Shown here: positions 45,145 through 53,515 of the stretch, piece by piece
Layout: each line of letters begins with the position of its first letter
How positions within the stretch are numbered: position 1 is the first letter of the stretch
From: JBBRVW01 sp038246545
Lineage (GTDB): Bacteria > Actinomycetota > Actinomycetes > JACCUZ01
Length of the DNA: 64,000 bases
NCBI GenBank assembly: GCA_038246545.1
Contig: JBBRVW010000020.1
Span: forward strand, 10,781 to 74,780
Reading direction: 5' to 3'
The notes under the pieces: model-generated
What the model saw: only the letters and a program-made list of their open reading frames with translations
What the model was told of the DNA's origin: nothing
Databases searched by the model: none
Translations under genes and position numbers: made by a program

Positions 45145-46329
45145 TCACCCGCGCGGAGCCAGGCCCGAGGCGGCCTTCAGCGCGAGGATCCGCCGCGCGG
45201 AGGCAGCGGCCTGCTCGCGTGGCAGGACGCCGGTGACCAGGGCGTCCCGCACGGCCGCGACGGACCGGAGCGGCGCCGCGTCGCAGGCCATCGCCCAGTC
45301 CGCGCCGGCCCGCAGCGCCCGCACCGTCGCCCTGGCCGGGGAGATCCCGAGCGACGAGCTGGCGGCTGCCATCGTCAGCGAGTCGGTGAGGACCACGGTG
45401 CCCGGGACGGCCGAGCGCCGCAGGTAGCGCAGGGCGGTGCGGGACTCGCTGGTGGGGACGCCGTCGCGGGTGAGACCCGCGGAGAGCAGGTGGCCCACCA
45501 TGACCACCGGCGCGCCGGCCGCCAGCTCGCGGTCGAAGGGCAGCAGGTCGGCCTTCGCCAGGTCGGCCAGCGGCGCGACCCGGGCCGGCCCGGTGTGCGA
45601 GTTGCTCGCCGAGCCGTGGCCCGGCCAGTGCTTGAGGACGGTGACCACGCCGGCGTCGCGCATGCCGAGGCGCCAGGCCCGCGCGCGAGCGGTCACCCGG
45701 TCGGGGTCGGCGGAGAACGACCGGTCCAGGGACGCGATGTAGGCACCTGGCACCGAGAGGTCCGCCACGGGGGCGAGGTCCATCCGGACGCCGAGCCGGC
45801 GCATCCGGGCCGCGTAGTCGTGAGCGGTCCGGCGCACCCTGGCCGTGCTCCACCGGCCCATCGTGCGCGCCGACGGCAGCGGGTAGATGACCTGCCTCAG
45901 GCGTTGCACCCGGCCGCCCTCCTCGTCGCTCGCTAGGAACGGCAGCACCGGGGTGCGCGCGGCGCCCCGTACGTCGGCCAGGCGCGCGCGCAGCCGGCTC
46001 GGAGCCCGCGACCCCAGCAGCGCGATCCCGCCGATGCCGGCCCGTGCCTGCCGTTCCGCGTCGTCGAGGTGTCCGAGGTCGACGCAGGAGAACACCAGCT
46101 GGGCCGCCAGCCGGTGGTCGCTCCACGTCGCCGGGTCGCTGCCGGCGTACGCCGCGGCAGGTGGTGCCGTGCTGCGGGTGGCTGCGGTGGCGGCCGCGCT
46201 GAGGGGCGAGCTCTCCGGCTCGCGGCTGAGCTGCGCCCCGGCGGGTGCCAGCGTGGCCGACACCATGCCGAGCCCGGCGACGGCCGCGGTGAGCACGGCG
46301 ACGGCGGGACGGGGGCGGGGACCTGGCAC
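45145..46329 (-). CDS. secreted GH3 beta-N-acetylhexosaminidase-like protein
   Basis: The 394-residue protein has an N-terminal hydrophobic segment after an arginine-rich start (AVLTAAVAGLGMVSATLAPA, about residues 10-29) that looks like a signal peptide, then a NagZ-type GH3 barrel: SDEEGGRVQRL near 147, KHWPGHGSASNSH near 237 and VVLTDSLTMAAAS near 318 with the nucleophile aspartate. It is probably an exported hexosaminidase acting on cell-wall fragments. I chose the GTG at 46329; an ATG in another frame upstream is a shadow. It is divergent from the oxidoreductase gene. Confidence 0.8.
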   Translation of the reverse strand: MPGPRPRPAVAVLTAAVAGLGMVSATLAPAGAQLSREPESSPLSAAATAATRSTAPPAAAYAGSDPATWSDHRLAAQLVFSCVDLGHLDDAERQARAGIGGIALLGSRAPSRLRARLADVRGAARTPVLPFLASDEEGGRVQRLRQVIYPLPSARTMGRWSTARVRRTAHDYAARMRRLGVRMDLAPVADLSVPGAYIASLDRSFSADPDRVTARARAWRLGMRDAGVVTVLKHWPGHGSASNSHTGPARVAPLADLAKADLLPFDRELAAGAPVVMVGHLLSAGLTRDGVPTSESRTALRYLRRSAVPGTVVLTDSLTMAAASSSLGISPARATVRALRAGADWAMACDAAPLRSVAAVRDALVTGVLPREQAAASARRILALKAASGLAPRG

Positions 46330-46383
46330 GGGCCATGACCGTACCGGGGAAGCGTGGCGGCTCCGGTGAGGTTGGCTTGCACC

Positions 46384-47457
46384 ATGAGCGCTCTCTTCAG
46401 CCCCCTCACCCTGCGCGGCACCACCTTCCGCAACCGCGCCTGGGTCTCGCCGATGTGCCAGTACTCCTCGACGGACGGACACCCGTCCGACTGGCACCTC
46501 GTGCACCTCGGCAGCCTGGCCCGCGGCGGGGCGGGGCTCGTCGTCCAGGAGGCGACCGCGGTGACCCCCGAGGGCCGGATCTCGCCGTGGGACGCCGGGA
46601 TCTGGACCGACGAGCAGGCCGGCGACTACGCCCGCATCGTCGACTTCGTGCGCGGCCAGGGCGCGGTGCCCGGCATCCAGCTCGCGCACGCCGGACGCAA
46701 GGGCTCGACCCAGCGGCCGTGGGACGGCACCGGCCACGTCGAGCCCGCCGACGGCGGCTACGGCACCGTGGCGCCGTCGCCGGTGGCCTTCGGCGGCTGG
46801 CCGGTGCCCAAGGAGCTCTCGGTCGACGACATCGCGGACCTGGTCGAGGCGTTCGCCGCCGCTGCCCGGCGTTCGCTGGCCGCCGGCTTCGAGGTCGCGG
46901 AGATCCACGCGGCGCACGGCTACCTCGTCCACCAGTTCCTCTCGCCGCTGTCCAACCACCGGGCGGACGCGTACGGCGGCGACCTGGCCGGGCGCAGCCG
47001 GTTCCTCCTCGAGGTGGTGCGCGCGGTCCGCGCCGTCTGGCCGGACGACAAGCCGCTGTTCGTCCGCCTCTCCGCCACCGACTGGGTCCACGGCGGCTGG
47101 GACGTCGGGCAGACCGTCGAGGTTGCCCGGACGCTGGCCGGGGAGGGCGTCGACCTGGTCGACGTCTCCAGCGGCGGGCTCAGCCCCGACCAGAAGATCA
47201 CCGTCGGCCCCGGCTACCAGGTGCCGTTCGCCCGGGAGGTCCGCCAGGGCAGCGGCCTCCCGGTCGCAGCGGTCGGCCTGATCACCGACGTCCATCAGGC
47301 CGAGCAGGTCCTCACCGAGGGCTCGGCGGACGCGATCGTCATGGCGCGCGAGCTGCTGCGCAACCCGCACTGGCCGCTGCTGGCCGCTGCCGAGCTGGGT
47401 GAGGACACCTCGCTCTGGCCCGCGCAGTACCAGCGCGCGGTGCCGCGCAAGCCCTAG
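46384..47457 (+). CDS. old yellow enzyme family NADH:flavin oxidoreductase
   Basis: The 357-residue flavoprotein has the YqjM-like OYE barrel: SPMCQYSS near 22-29 with the cysteine of YqjM type, LAHAGRKGST near 100-109, EIHAAHGYLVHQFLSPLSNHR near 173-193, and the FMN phosphate region VGLITDVHQAEQVL near 297. It reduces electron-poor alkenes or quinones using NAD(P)H; the natural substrate is unknown. ATG start. It is convergent with the HATPase gene, with 12 bases between stops, and divergent from the GH3 gene. Confidence 0.88.
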   Translation: MSALFSPLTLRGTTFRNRAWVSPMCQYSSTDGHPSDWHLVHLGSLARGGAGLVVQEATAVTPEGRISPWDAGIWTDEQAGDYARIVDFVRGQGAVPGIQLAHAGRKGSTQRPWDGTGHVEPADGGYGTVAPSPVAFGGWPVPKELSVDDIADLVEAFAAAARRSLAAGFEVAEIHAAHGYLVHQFLSPLSNHRADAYGGDLAGRSRFLLEVVRAVRAVWPDDKPLFVRLSATDWVHGGWDVGQTVEVARTLAGEGVDLVDVSSGGLSPDQKITVGPGYQVPFAREVRQGSGLPVAAVGLITDVHQAEQVLTEGSADAIVMARELLRNPHWPLLAAAELGEDTSLWPAQYQRAVPRKP

Positions 47458-47469
47458 CGCGGGACGGGG

Positions 47470-48705
47470 TCAGCGCGGCCGCAGCGTGGCCGTGAAGACC
47501 GCTCGGCCGTCCCGGGACGCCTCGCGCCGGACCAGCAGGAACACGTCGATCTCGCTGCCGTCGCGGCGAAGCGCCGGCACCTCGACCTCGGCGTCGATGA
47601 TCGTGCCCTCGCCCGTCAGCAGGTACCGGGTGAAGCCGGCGATGTGGTTCTCCCGCAACCGCTCCGGCACGATCTCGACGATCCGCTGACCGATGAGGTC
47701 GCCGTCCCAGCCGAGCAGGGTGAGAGCTGACGGGCTCGCTGCCAGGATCCGGTTGGCGTCGTCGGCCGCGACGACGGCTGCCTGCGACCGGCGGACGTGC
47801 TCGACGGGCCAGTCGGGCCCGGGAAGCTCGGGCACCGGGAGCCCGGTCGGGAGTCCCGGCCACGGCTCGTAGGCCTGCCCGGCGACCTGGTCGCACACCT
47901 GGCCGCAGATCCAGCGGCGCAGCAGCCGCATCTCCGGCTGGGTCGGCGGCGCCAGCATCTGACCGCGCTCGGCGCGCCGGATGACGTCCTCGAGGAGCAG
48001 GTCGAGCGCGGCGAAGCCGAGCGCGTCGTCGGGGGTGACGGTGAGGTGCACCTCGGCCCGGACGCGGTCGCCGGCCGGGTCCAGCGTGCCGAGGGCGTCC
48101 GCCAGCTGGGCGAACGCGTCGTGCGCGCGGCCGTCCGGGGCGACATCGACGCCGGCCGCTGCCTGCTCCCACTGCGCCAGCAGGTGCTCGCGCAGCAGTG
48201 TGTCGGCGTGCTGCCGCCAGGCCATGACAAGGACGACCGGCACCCCGTGGAGCCGGACCTCGACGGGACGGCCGTGGTCGCGCGCCGGCGCGGCAGCCGG
48301 GACTGGGGCGGGCGCCGCCGGGGCCGGGCTGTCGCCGATCTCGAACCACACCGTCTTGCCGGCATCGTCGACGTCGGTGCCGTGCCGGTGGGACAGCAGG
48401 GAGACGAGCTCGAGGCCCCGACCGGTGGTAGCCGCCCGGGTGTAGTGGCGGCGGCTCGGCAGGTGGGGGCTGCGGTCGCGGACGGCCACCCGGACCCCGT
48501 CCGGCCAGGCGCTGACGAGCAGGTCGATCCCGGTCCGGGCGTGCACGACCGAGTTGGTCACGAGCTCGCTGACGAGCAGCTCCGCGGTCTCGAGCAGGTC
48601 GATCCGGCCCACCTCGGTGAGCGCTGCCGCCACGACGCGTCGGGCCCGGCGCGCGCTGGTCGGCTGCGGAGCGAGCGACACCCGGCGTTCCACGACCGTC
48701 GACAC
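47470..48705 (-). CDS. HATPase (anti-sigma-like) and PAS domain protein
   Basis: The 411-residue protein has an N-terminal RsbW-type ATPase domain (residues about 12-125; AELLVSELVTNSVVHARTG, then TGRGLELVSLL and GKTVWFEI), an unknown middle region (about 140-270) with an RRWICGQVCDQVAGQ piece, and a C-terminal PAS (about 290-405; LAASPSALTLLGWDGDLIGQ). PAS after HATPase is a rare order. It could be a light- or redox-sensing anti-sigma regulator. Start is the GTG at 48705 with GGAGGTG upstream. It may act with the SpoIIE-type protein at 40868. Confidence 0.75.
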   Translation of the reverse strand: MSTVVERRVSLAPQPTSARRARRVVAAALTEVGRIDLLETAELLVSELVTNSVVHARTGIDLLVSAWPDGVRVAVRDRSPHLPSRRHYTRAATTGRGLELVSLLSHRHGTDVDDAGKTVWFEIGDSPAPAAPAPVPAAAPARDHGRPVEVRLHGVPVVLVMAWRQHADTLLREHLLAQWEQAAAGVDVAPDGRAHDAFAQLADALGTLDPAGDRVRAEVHLTVTPDDALGFAALDLLLEDVIRRAERGQMLAPPTQPEMRLLRRWICGQVCDQVAGQAYEPWPGLPTGLPVPELPGPDWPVEHVRRSQAAVVAADDANRILAASPSALTLLGWDGDLIGQRIVEIVPERLRENHIAGFTRYLLTGEGTIIDAEVEVPALRRDGSEIDVFLLVRREASRDGRAVFTATLRPR

Positions 48706-48810
48706 GCTCCGCGCACCTCCCCTGCCCTCCGCCCCCCCGGCGGCGGCACCATGGTGGCACGGGACCGCCCCGGGGGGACGGGCGGCTCGCGGGTGGCAGG
48801 ATCGTCGGTC

Positions 48811-49452
48811 GTGGAGGAGCGAGAGCGACGGCACGGTCCGCGCCGGCCGACCCTGCTGGGCAAGGCTGCGCTCGAGACGTTCGGCGGCGCGCCCGACCCG
48901 GCCGCCCTCGCCGACGCGGCGCACGCGACAGCCGGGCTGCTGGTGGAGTCCGGCCGGGCCACCGAGGACGCGGCCGTCCGGGCTCGGCTGGTGGCGCTCG
49001 TCGACGAGGTCGGGCTCGACACCATCGCCGACCTCTGGGCCGGCCGCCCGTCGCGGTCGCTGCCCGGGGCGCTGTGGCGGCTGTACGTGCTCCGCGAGTG
49101 GGTGCGCCGCGACCCGGCTGGCGCCACGCACGACTTCGCCGCCGGCCGGACCACCGCGCCGGTGGCGCACGTCGTCGCCGGGTCCGCCGAGCCGCCGACG
49201 CCGGAGGCGCTGCGCGCGTTGCTCGACGCCGTCCTGCACGGGGTGTTCGCCGGCGACCTCGCGGTCGCGCTGGAGCGGGCCGGCGCGTTCTGCCGGGTCG
49301 TGGTGGCCGGTCGCGTGCACCGGGCCGACGACGTCGAGCTGGCCGACCCGCTGGGCGCCGACGCGCTCACCCGGTCGTCGGGCTCGCTGCTGCGCACCGC
49401 CGAGGACCTCGAGGCGGCGGCCGCGATGTGGCGGAGCAACGAGCTGGTCTGA
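48811..49452 (+). CDS. conserved hypothetical protein, helical
   Basis: This 213-residue acidic, alanine-rich protein is nearly all helix. Notable blocks are ATAGLLVESGRA, DEVGLDTIADLWAGRPSRS near 67-85, LPGALWRLYVLREWVRRDP near 86-104 and VVVAGRVHRADDVELADPLG near 172. I do not recognise a family but the strong pattern and clean coding bias show it is real. Starts considered are GTG at 48811 and ATG at 48751. It is divergent from the HATPase gene and is followed by the structured RNA candidate. Confidence 0.65.
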   Translation: MEERERRHGPRRPTLLGKAALETFGGAPDPAALADAAHATAGLLVESGRATEDAAVRARLVALVDEVGLDTIADLWAGRPSRSLPGALWRLYVLREWVRRDPAGATHDFAAGRTTAPVAHVVAGSAEPPTPEALRALLDAVLHGVFAGDLAVALERAGAFCRVVVAGRVHRADDVELADPLGADALTRSSGSLLRTAEDLEAAAAMWRSNELV

Positions 49453-49482
49453 CGGCGGCGGCTGCTCCTCGGCGACTACACT

Positions 49483-49579
49483 GGGAGCGGCCCTCCGGGG
49501 CCACCAGGGCGCCGGGTCGCGGTAGCCCCGGGTCCCACATGAAGCCGCCTTGAGCGGCCACGCGCCGTGAGGCGCTCCC
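49483..49579. ncRNA. candidate structured RNA between convergent genes
   Basis: A 97-base block has a seven-base closing stem GGGAGCG (49483-49489) with CGCTCCC (49573-49579). Inside are GGCCC/GGGCC with a four-base loop (49489-49502) and GCCGC/GCGGC with a five-base loop. It lies in 150 bases between convergent stops, is strongly structured and lacks an open frame. It does not show tRNA T-loop or SRP sequences, so the class is unknown; a bidirectional terminator is the alternative. Confidence 0.35.
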
Positions 49580-49601
49580 GACCCGGTGCCTTGGTCCCCG
49601 C

Positions 49602-50558
49602 TCAGCCCTCGGGCTGGTCGCCGCCGCCCTTCGTCTGGTCGGCGAGGAAGCGCTCGAGCTCGGCTCCCAGCTCGTCGGCGGTCGGGAAGCCGCCGCGGCC
49701 CGCGAGCAGGTCCCCGCCGGAGCCGGACTCCGACCGGGTCGCCAGGAACGCGTCGTACTGCTGTTCCAGCGCGGTCACCACGCCGGCCACCTCGGGCGAG
49801 GACGCCACCTGCTCGTTCAGCTCGGCCCGGGTCGCCTCGGCCGCGGAGTGCAGGGCGGTCGTGGGCAGAGCCAGCTCGGTGACGGCCGCGACGTTGTCGA
49901 GCAGCGCAGCCGCAGCCGCGGGGTACTCGGCCTGGGCCAGGTAGTGCGGCACGTGCACCGCGAACCCCATCGCGTCGTGGCCGGCCTGGCCGAGCCGGTA
50001 CTCGAGCAGGTTGATGACGCTGCCCGGCACCTGGACGGTGCCGATCCACGGCTCGCGCCCCGCCACCAGCTCGGTGCGGGTGGCGTGACCCGTGACCGTG
50101 GTCGGGCGGGTGTGCGGCACGCCCATCGGGATCCCGTGCACCCCGACCGTGAGGCGCACGGCGAGCTGCTCGACCAGGCCGTGGACGGCGGCGATGAACC
50201 GCTCCCACTGGACGTCCGGCTCGGCGCCGGCCAGCAGCAGGAAGCGCGTGCCGGCGCCGTCGGTGAGCTCGTGCAGCACGAGGGTGGGCTCGTCGTAGGA
50301 GACCCAGTGGTCGGACTCGAAGATCATCGTCGGCCGGCGCGACCGGTAGTCGAGCAGCGTGTCGACGTCGAAGGTCGCCAGCGGCCGGTGCTCGAAGATG
50401 TCGAGCAGGTGCTCGGCCGCGAGGCGGCCCGCCTGACCGGCGTCCACGAAGCCGGTCAGGGTGTGCAGCAGCACCGGCCCCGGACCGTCGGCGGTGCCCC
50501 CGGCGGGACCGGTGCTGCCGGGCTCGTGCAGGGTGTACAGGTCACGGGGGTCGAGCAT
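49602..50558 (-). CDS. PAC2 family protein
   Basis: The 318-residue protein is of the PAC2 (proteasome-assembly-chaperone-like) family: LLHTLTGFVDAGQAGRLAAEH near 29-49, DVDTLLDYRSRRP near 62-75, VGVHGIPMGVPHTRP near 140-155, TVQVPGSVINLLEYRLGQ near 176-194, and a C-terminal helix with ELNEQVASSPEVAGVVTALEQQYD. Bacterial members are of unknown function. ATG start. The 410 bases upstream hold only hairpins, so its promoter must lie there. A PAC2 gene alone does not imply a bacterial proteasome in the window; none is seen. Confidence 0.85.
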   Translation of the reverse strand: MLDPRDLYTLHEPGSTGPAGGTADGPGPVLLHTLTGFVDAGQAGRLAAEHLLDIFEHRPLATFDVDTLLDYRSRRPTMIFESDHWVSYDEPTLVLHELTDGAGTRFLLLAGAEPDVQWERFIAAVHGLVEQLAVRLTVGVHGIPMGVPHTRPTTVTGHATRTELVAGREPWIGTVQVPGSVINLLEYRLGQAGHDAMGFAVHVPHYLAQAEYPAAAAALLDNVAAVTELALPTTALHSAAEATRAELNEQVASSPEVAGVVTALEQQYDAFLATRSESGSGGDLLAGRGGFPTADELGAELERFLADQTKGGGDQPEG

Positions 50559-50687
50559 GACTCGATCCTCGCACCGAGCGGCGGCGACGTCCGCCACCCG
50601 TCGTCCCTGGGCGGAATGCTCAGCCGGACGTCGGGCTCGGGCCGGCGCTCGGCGACGGAGCCGTTCGTCGCGCCGGGGCAACAGCAA

Positions 50688-50714
50688 GCCCCTCGAACTC
50701 ATGCTTCGAGGGGC
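50688..50714. terminator. 9-bp hairpin
   Basis: GCCCCTCGA (50688-50696) pairs exactly with TCGAGGGGC (50706-50714), nine-base loop. It lies 130 bases upstream of the PAC2 start, so it may end a small RNA or be an attenuator. Confidence 0.5.
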
Positions 50715-50815
50715 CTGCACCCAGTTCTAGGCCATCGTCCCCGGCCGGTCCGGTTGCGACACGCGGGGACGGCGGGTTCGGACCTGACCCGCCGTCGGCC
50801 ACCTGACCGCGTCGC

Positions 50816-50893
50816 GTACCCGAAAGACGGTGCAATGCCGATATCCGCGGGTCTGTACCGGTCCGAGCGACCGTTCCACCGTCCTTCGGGTAC
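50816..50893. repeat. long-range inverted repeat
   Basis: GTACCCGAAAGACGGT (50816-50831) is complementary at 15 of 16 positions to ACCGTCCTTCGGGTAC (50878-50893), with 46 bases between. It may fold as a cruciform or RNA stem. Its role is unknown. Confidence 0.5.
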
Positions 50894-50920
50894 GACCGAC
50901 GGCGAGATTTGGGCTGCGCA

Positions 50921-50960
50921 GCACGAGGGGCGGGACCCCGCACGGGTCCCGCCGTCGTGC
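50921..50960. terminator. strong hairpin after HtrA gene
   Basis: GCACGA and GGCGGGACCC (50921-50938) pair with GGGTCCCGCC and TCGTGC (50944-50960), loop CGCAC. It starts eight bases beyond the HtrA stop on the minus strand. Confidence 0.85.
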
Positions 50961-50968
50961 CGGTGCGG

Positions 50969-52285
50969 CTACGAGCCGCTGGCGTCGCTGCCGAGCGTCG
51001 CCGTCACGGTAGTCGTGCTGCCGGACCGCACGTAGGTGAGGACGACCTTGTCGCCGGCCTGGTGCGACCGGATCGCGGCGATCAGCGCGTCGGCGCTGTC
51101 GACCGGCCGGTCGCCGACCTTGGTGAGGACGTCACCCGCCTGGAGACCTGCCTGTGCGGCCGACCCGCCGGCGGTGACCTGGGCCACCGCAGCACCGTCG
51201 CTGAAGATACGCGAGCCCGAGGCCGAAGCGTCCCGGACGCTGACGCCGAGCTGGGCGTGGGTGGCCGTGCCGCTGTCGACCAGCTGGGTCGCGACCCGGC
51301 GGGCCTGGTCGATCGGGATCGAGAAGCCGACGCCGATCGAGCCGGACTGGCTGCCGCTGGCCGCCCCGAGGCTCGCGATGGCGCTGTTGATGCCGATGAC
51401 CTCGCCCTTGAGGTTCACCAGCGGGCCGCCGGAGTTGCCCGGGTTGATCGCCGCGTCGGTCTGGATCGCGTCGATGACCGTGCTGACGCTCTCCGTGCCA
51501 CTGGCGTCACCGGTGCGGACCGGACGGTTCAGCGCGCTGACGATGCCGCTGGTCACGGTGCCCTGCAGGCCGAGCGGCGAGCCGATGGCGACGACCTGCT
51601 CGCCGGGGTCGAGGTTCGCCGAGCTGCCGAGCGTCGCCTTCGTGAGCCCGCTCACGCCCTTGGCCTGGATCACGGCCAGGTCGGTCACCGGGTCGCGGCC
51701 GACGATGCTGGCCGACGCGGTGCTGCCGTCGTTGAGCGTCACGCTGATCTGGCCCGCACCGTTCGCGGCGTCGGCGACGACGTGGTTGTTGGTGAGGATC
51801 AGTCCCTCGGAGGACAGCACGATGCCGCTGCCCTCGCCGCCGCCCTGCGCGGTGCTCACCCCGATCGAGACGACGCTCGGCAGCACCTGGGCCGCGACCG
51901 CCTCCACCGAGCCGTCCGCGGGGGTCACGTCGCCGGTCGTGCCGCTGCCCTGCAGGGAGGTGCCCGAGCCGGTGGTGCCGGTGGTGGTCGCCGACGAGCC
52001 GCCGTCGTCGAGGGCCGAGGTGACGGCCGCGCCGGCGCCGCCGCCGACCAGGCCTGCCGCCAGGGCGACGGCGCCGACCAACGCGATGGCCCGGCGGGGC
52101 CGTCGGGGTGACGGGCCGCCCTCGTCCACGGGCGGCGGTGTCGCGCCGGGCGGTGTCCCGCTCGGCTCCGAAGCGCTCCACGGGTCCTGGGCGCCGTAGC
52201 CGGGTGCCGGGGGCTCTTGCCCCGGTGCGGGCGGGAAGGGGGAGTACGTGTCGTCCACGGGAAGGGTGCGGGTCTGGTCGCTCAT
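50969..52285 (-). CDS. HtrA/DegP-type membrane serine protease with PDZ domain
   Basis: The 438-residue protein has a proline-rich cytoplasmic start (residues 1-60), one membrane helix (about 65-88), and a trypsin-like domain with catalytic His in LTNNHVVAD near 167, Asp in PVTDLAVIQ near 198 and Ser in NPGNSGGPLV near 285. A PDZ domain follows (about 340-438; AAQAGLQAGDVLTKV). It degrades misfolded proteins outside the membrane. ATG start. Strong hairpin terminates it. It is divergent from the LacI-led operon. Confidence 0.93.
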   Translation of the reverse strand: MSDQTRTLPVDDTYSPFPPAPGQEPPAPGYGAQDPWSASEPSGTPPGATPPPVDEGGPSPRRPRRAIALVGAVALAAGLVGGGAGAAVTSALDDGGSSATTTGTTGSGTSLQGSGTTGDVTPADGSVEAVAAQVLPSVVSIGVSTAQGGGEGSGIVLSSEGLILTNNHVVADAANGAGQISVTLNDGSTASASIVGRDPVTDLAVIQAKGVSGLTKATLGSSANLDPGEQVVAIGSPLGLQGTVTSGIVSALNRPVRTGDASGTESVSTVIDAIQTDAAINPGNSGGPLVNLKGEVIGINSAIASLGAASGSQSGSIGVGFSIPIDQARRVATQLVDSGTATHAQLGVSVRDASASGSRIFSDGAAVAQVTAGGSAAQAGLQAGDVLTKVGDRPVDSADALIAAIRSHQAGDKVVLTYVRSGSTTTVTATLGSDASGS

Positions 52286-52469
52286 GACCCACAACCTGCG
52301 CGTCGCGGCTGGGAGAACCCTGTGAGGCACCTCCGGGTCCGCCGTGAGTCGCGCGGGAGCACCTCCAGCCGGCCCGGCGACGTGTCCTGCGTCACATCTC
52401 GGGGACGTACAGATCTCAACCCCGATGAACCCCTTCACTTTCCGCACAGCGTCTGGGAACTTAGGCCCG

Positions 52470-52483
52470 TGAAAGCGCTTTCA
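52470..52483. promoter_or_regulatory. LacI-family operator overlapping possible start
   Basis: TGAAAGCGCTTTCA is a perfect 14-base palindrome with the central CG common to LacI-family operators. It begins at the second base of GTG 52469 and lies 25 bases before GTG 52508, so binding there should repress the operon that starts with this LacI gene. Confidence 0.8.
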
Positions 52484-52507
52484 GAACTCCCGAGCACCCC
52501 GCCGCGG

Positions 52508-53515
52508 GTGGGCCGTGACACGACCATCTACCAGGTCGCGCAGCGGGCCGGCGTCTCCATCGCCACCGTCTCCCGGGTGCTCCGCGGCACGGCTCCGGTC
52601 GCCGCGGCCACCCGCGAGCGGGTTCTCTCGGCCGTCACGGACCTGCGGTTCACACCCAGCCGGTCGGCCCGGTCGCTCGCCGAGGGCAGCCACGCGGCCA
52701 ACGGGATCGTGTTCCCGGACCTCTCCGGCCCCTACTTCGCCGAGGTCGTCCTGGGTTACGAGGAGGTCGCGGCCGAGCTCGGCCGCAGCGTGCTCATCCT
52801 CTCCACCCACGGCCGTGAGGCGGCCCGCGACATGGTGCTGGACCTGGCTGGTCGGGTCGACGCGCTGGCGGTCCTGGGCCGTACGGTGGCCGACGACGTC
52901 CTCACCGACCTCGCCGGCCGTGGCGTGCCGCTCGTCACGCTGGCCCGCAACCCGCTCCCGGACGCCGACTCCGTGACGACAGAGAACGAGCGCAGCGCTG
53001 CGGCCCTCACTCGTGATCTGGTCGGCCACGGCTACGACTCGTTCGCCTTCCTGGGCGACGCCGCCACATCCTCCGACGCGTATGCCCGGTGGAGCGGGTT
53101 CCTGCGTGCGCTGCGCGAGGCTCGCGTCCCGGCCCCGGGGCAGCCGGTCGCGTGCCCGTTCGACGAGCAGGCGGGCCACGACACGGCACTGCGCCTCCTG
53201 GGCCGCGGTCGACCGCGCGCGCTGGTCTGCGCCAACGACGAGATAGCGCTCGGCGCGGTGACCGCGGCCGAGGAGCTCGGCCTCTCGGTCCCCGGCGACG
53301 TGGCCGTCACTGGCTGGGACGACGTGATGGCTGCCCGCCACTCGCGTCCCGGCCTCACGACCGTCCGCCAGCCGATGCGGGAGCTGGGCTCCTGGGCGGC
53401 ACGGCGGCTGCACGAACGACTTGCGGGGGACGCGAGCGAACCACGGCATGAGGTGCTGCCCACGCAGCTCGTGCAACGTGCCAGCTGTGGGCACCACCCA
53501 GAGGAGAACCGATGA
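52508..53515 (+). CDS. LacI family transcriptional regulator
   Basis: The product (335 residues from GTG 52508; 348 from GTG 52469) begins with a LacI HTH, TIYQVAQRAGVSIATVSRVL, then the hinge TPSRSARSLAEG and a periplasmic-binding-type ligand domain (GIVFPDLSGPYFAEVVLGYE to PRALVCANDEIALGAVTAAEELG). It should repress its own operon through the palindrome at 52470-52483. The ligand is probably a sugar from the polymer. Its stop overlaps the start of the binding protein (ATGA). I prefer 52508 because it leaves the operator upstream, but the earlier start is open. Confidence 0.88.
   Translation: MGRDTTIYQVAQRAGVSIATVSRVLRGTAPVAAATRERVLSAVTDLRFTPSRSARSLAEGSHAANGIVFPDLSGPYFAEVVLGYEEVAAELGRSVLILSTHGREAARDMVLDLAGRVDALAVLGRTVADDVLTDLAGRGVPLVTLARNPLPDADSVTTENERSAAALTRDLVGHGYDSFAFLGDAATSSDAYARWSGFLRALREARVPAPGQPVACPFDEQAGHDTALRLLGRGRPRALVCANDEIALGAVTAAEELGLSVPGDVAVTGWDDVMAARHSRPGLTTVRQPMRELGSWAARRLHERLAGDASEPRHEVLPTQLVQRASCGHHPEENR

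Larger units (their letters stand above)
50559..50968 (-). other. 410-base intergenic region with three hairpins, no gene
   Basis: No gene is supported between the PAC2 start and HtrA stop. The region holds three inverted repeats: GCCCCTCGA (50688-50696, 50706-50714), a long-range GTACCCGAAAGACGGT pair (50816-50831, 50878-50893) and the terminator at 50921-50960. Open frames here have no coding look. It may include a PAC2 promoter or small RNA. Confidence 0.5.

Noticed and set aside
45098..46336. Minus-strand frame starting with ATG at 46336 over the second GH3 gene
   Set aside because: It is the shadow in another frame; the true GH3 motifs lie in the frame starting at GTG 46329.
49483..49579. 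Reading the 97-base block as a tRNA
   Set aside because: It has a seven-base closing stem of tRNA size, but no T-loop GTTCGA sequence or CCA end, and no plausible anticodon arm.
48706..50208. Extension of the HATPase-PAS frame far upstream
   Set aside because: The extension is antisense to the conserved hypothetical gene and the PAC2 region and has no domain. The start at 48705 has a ribosome site.
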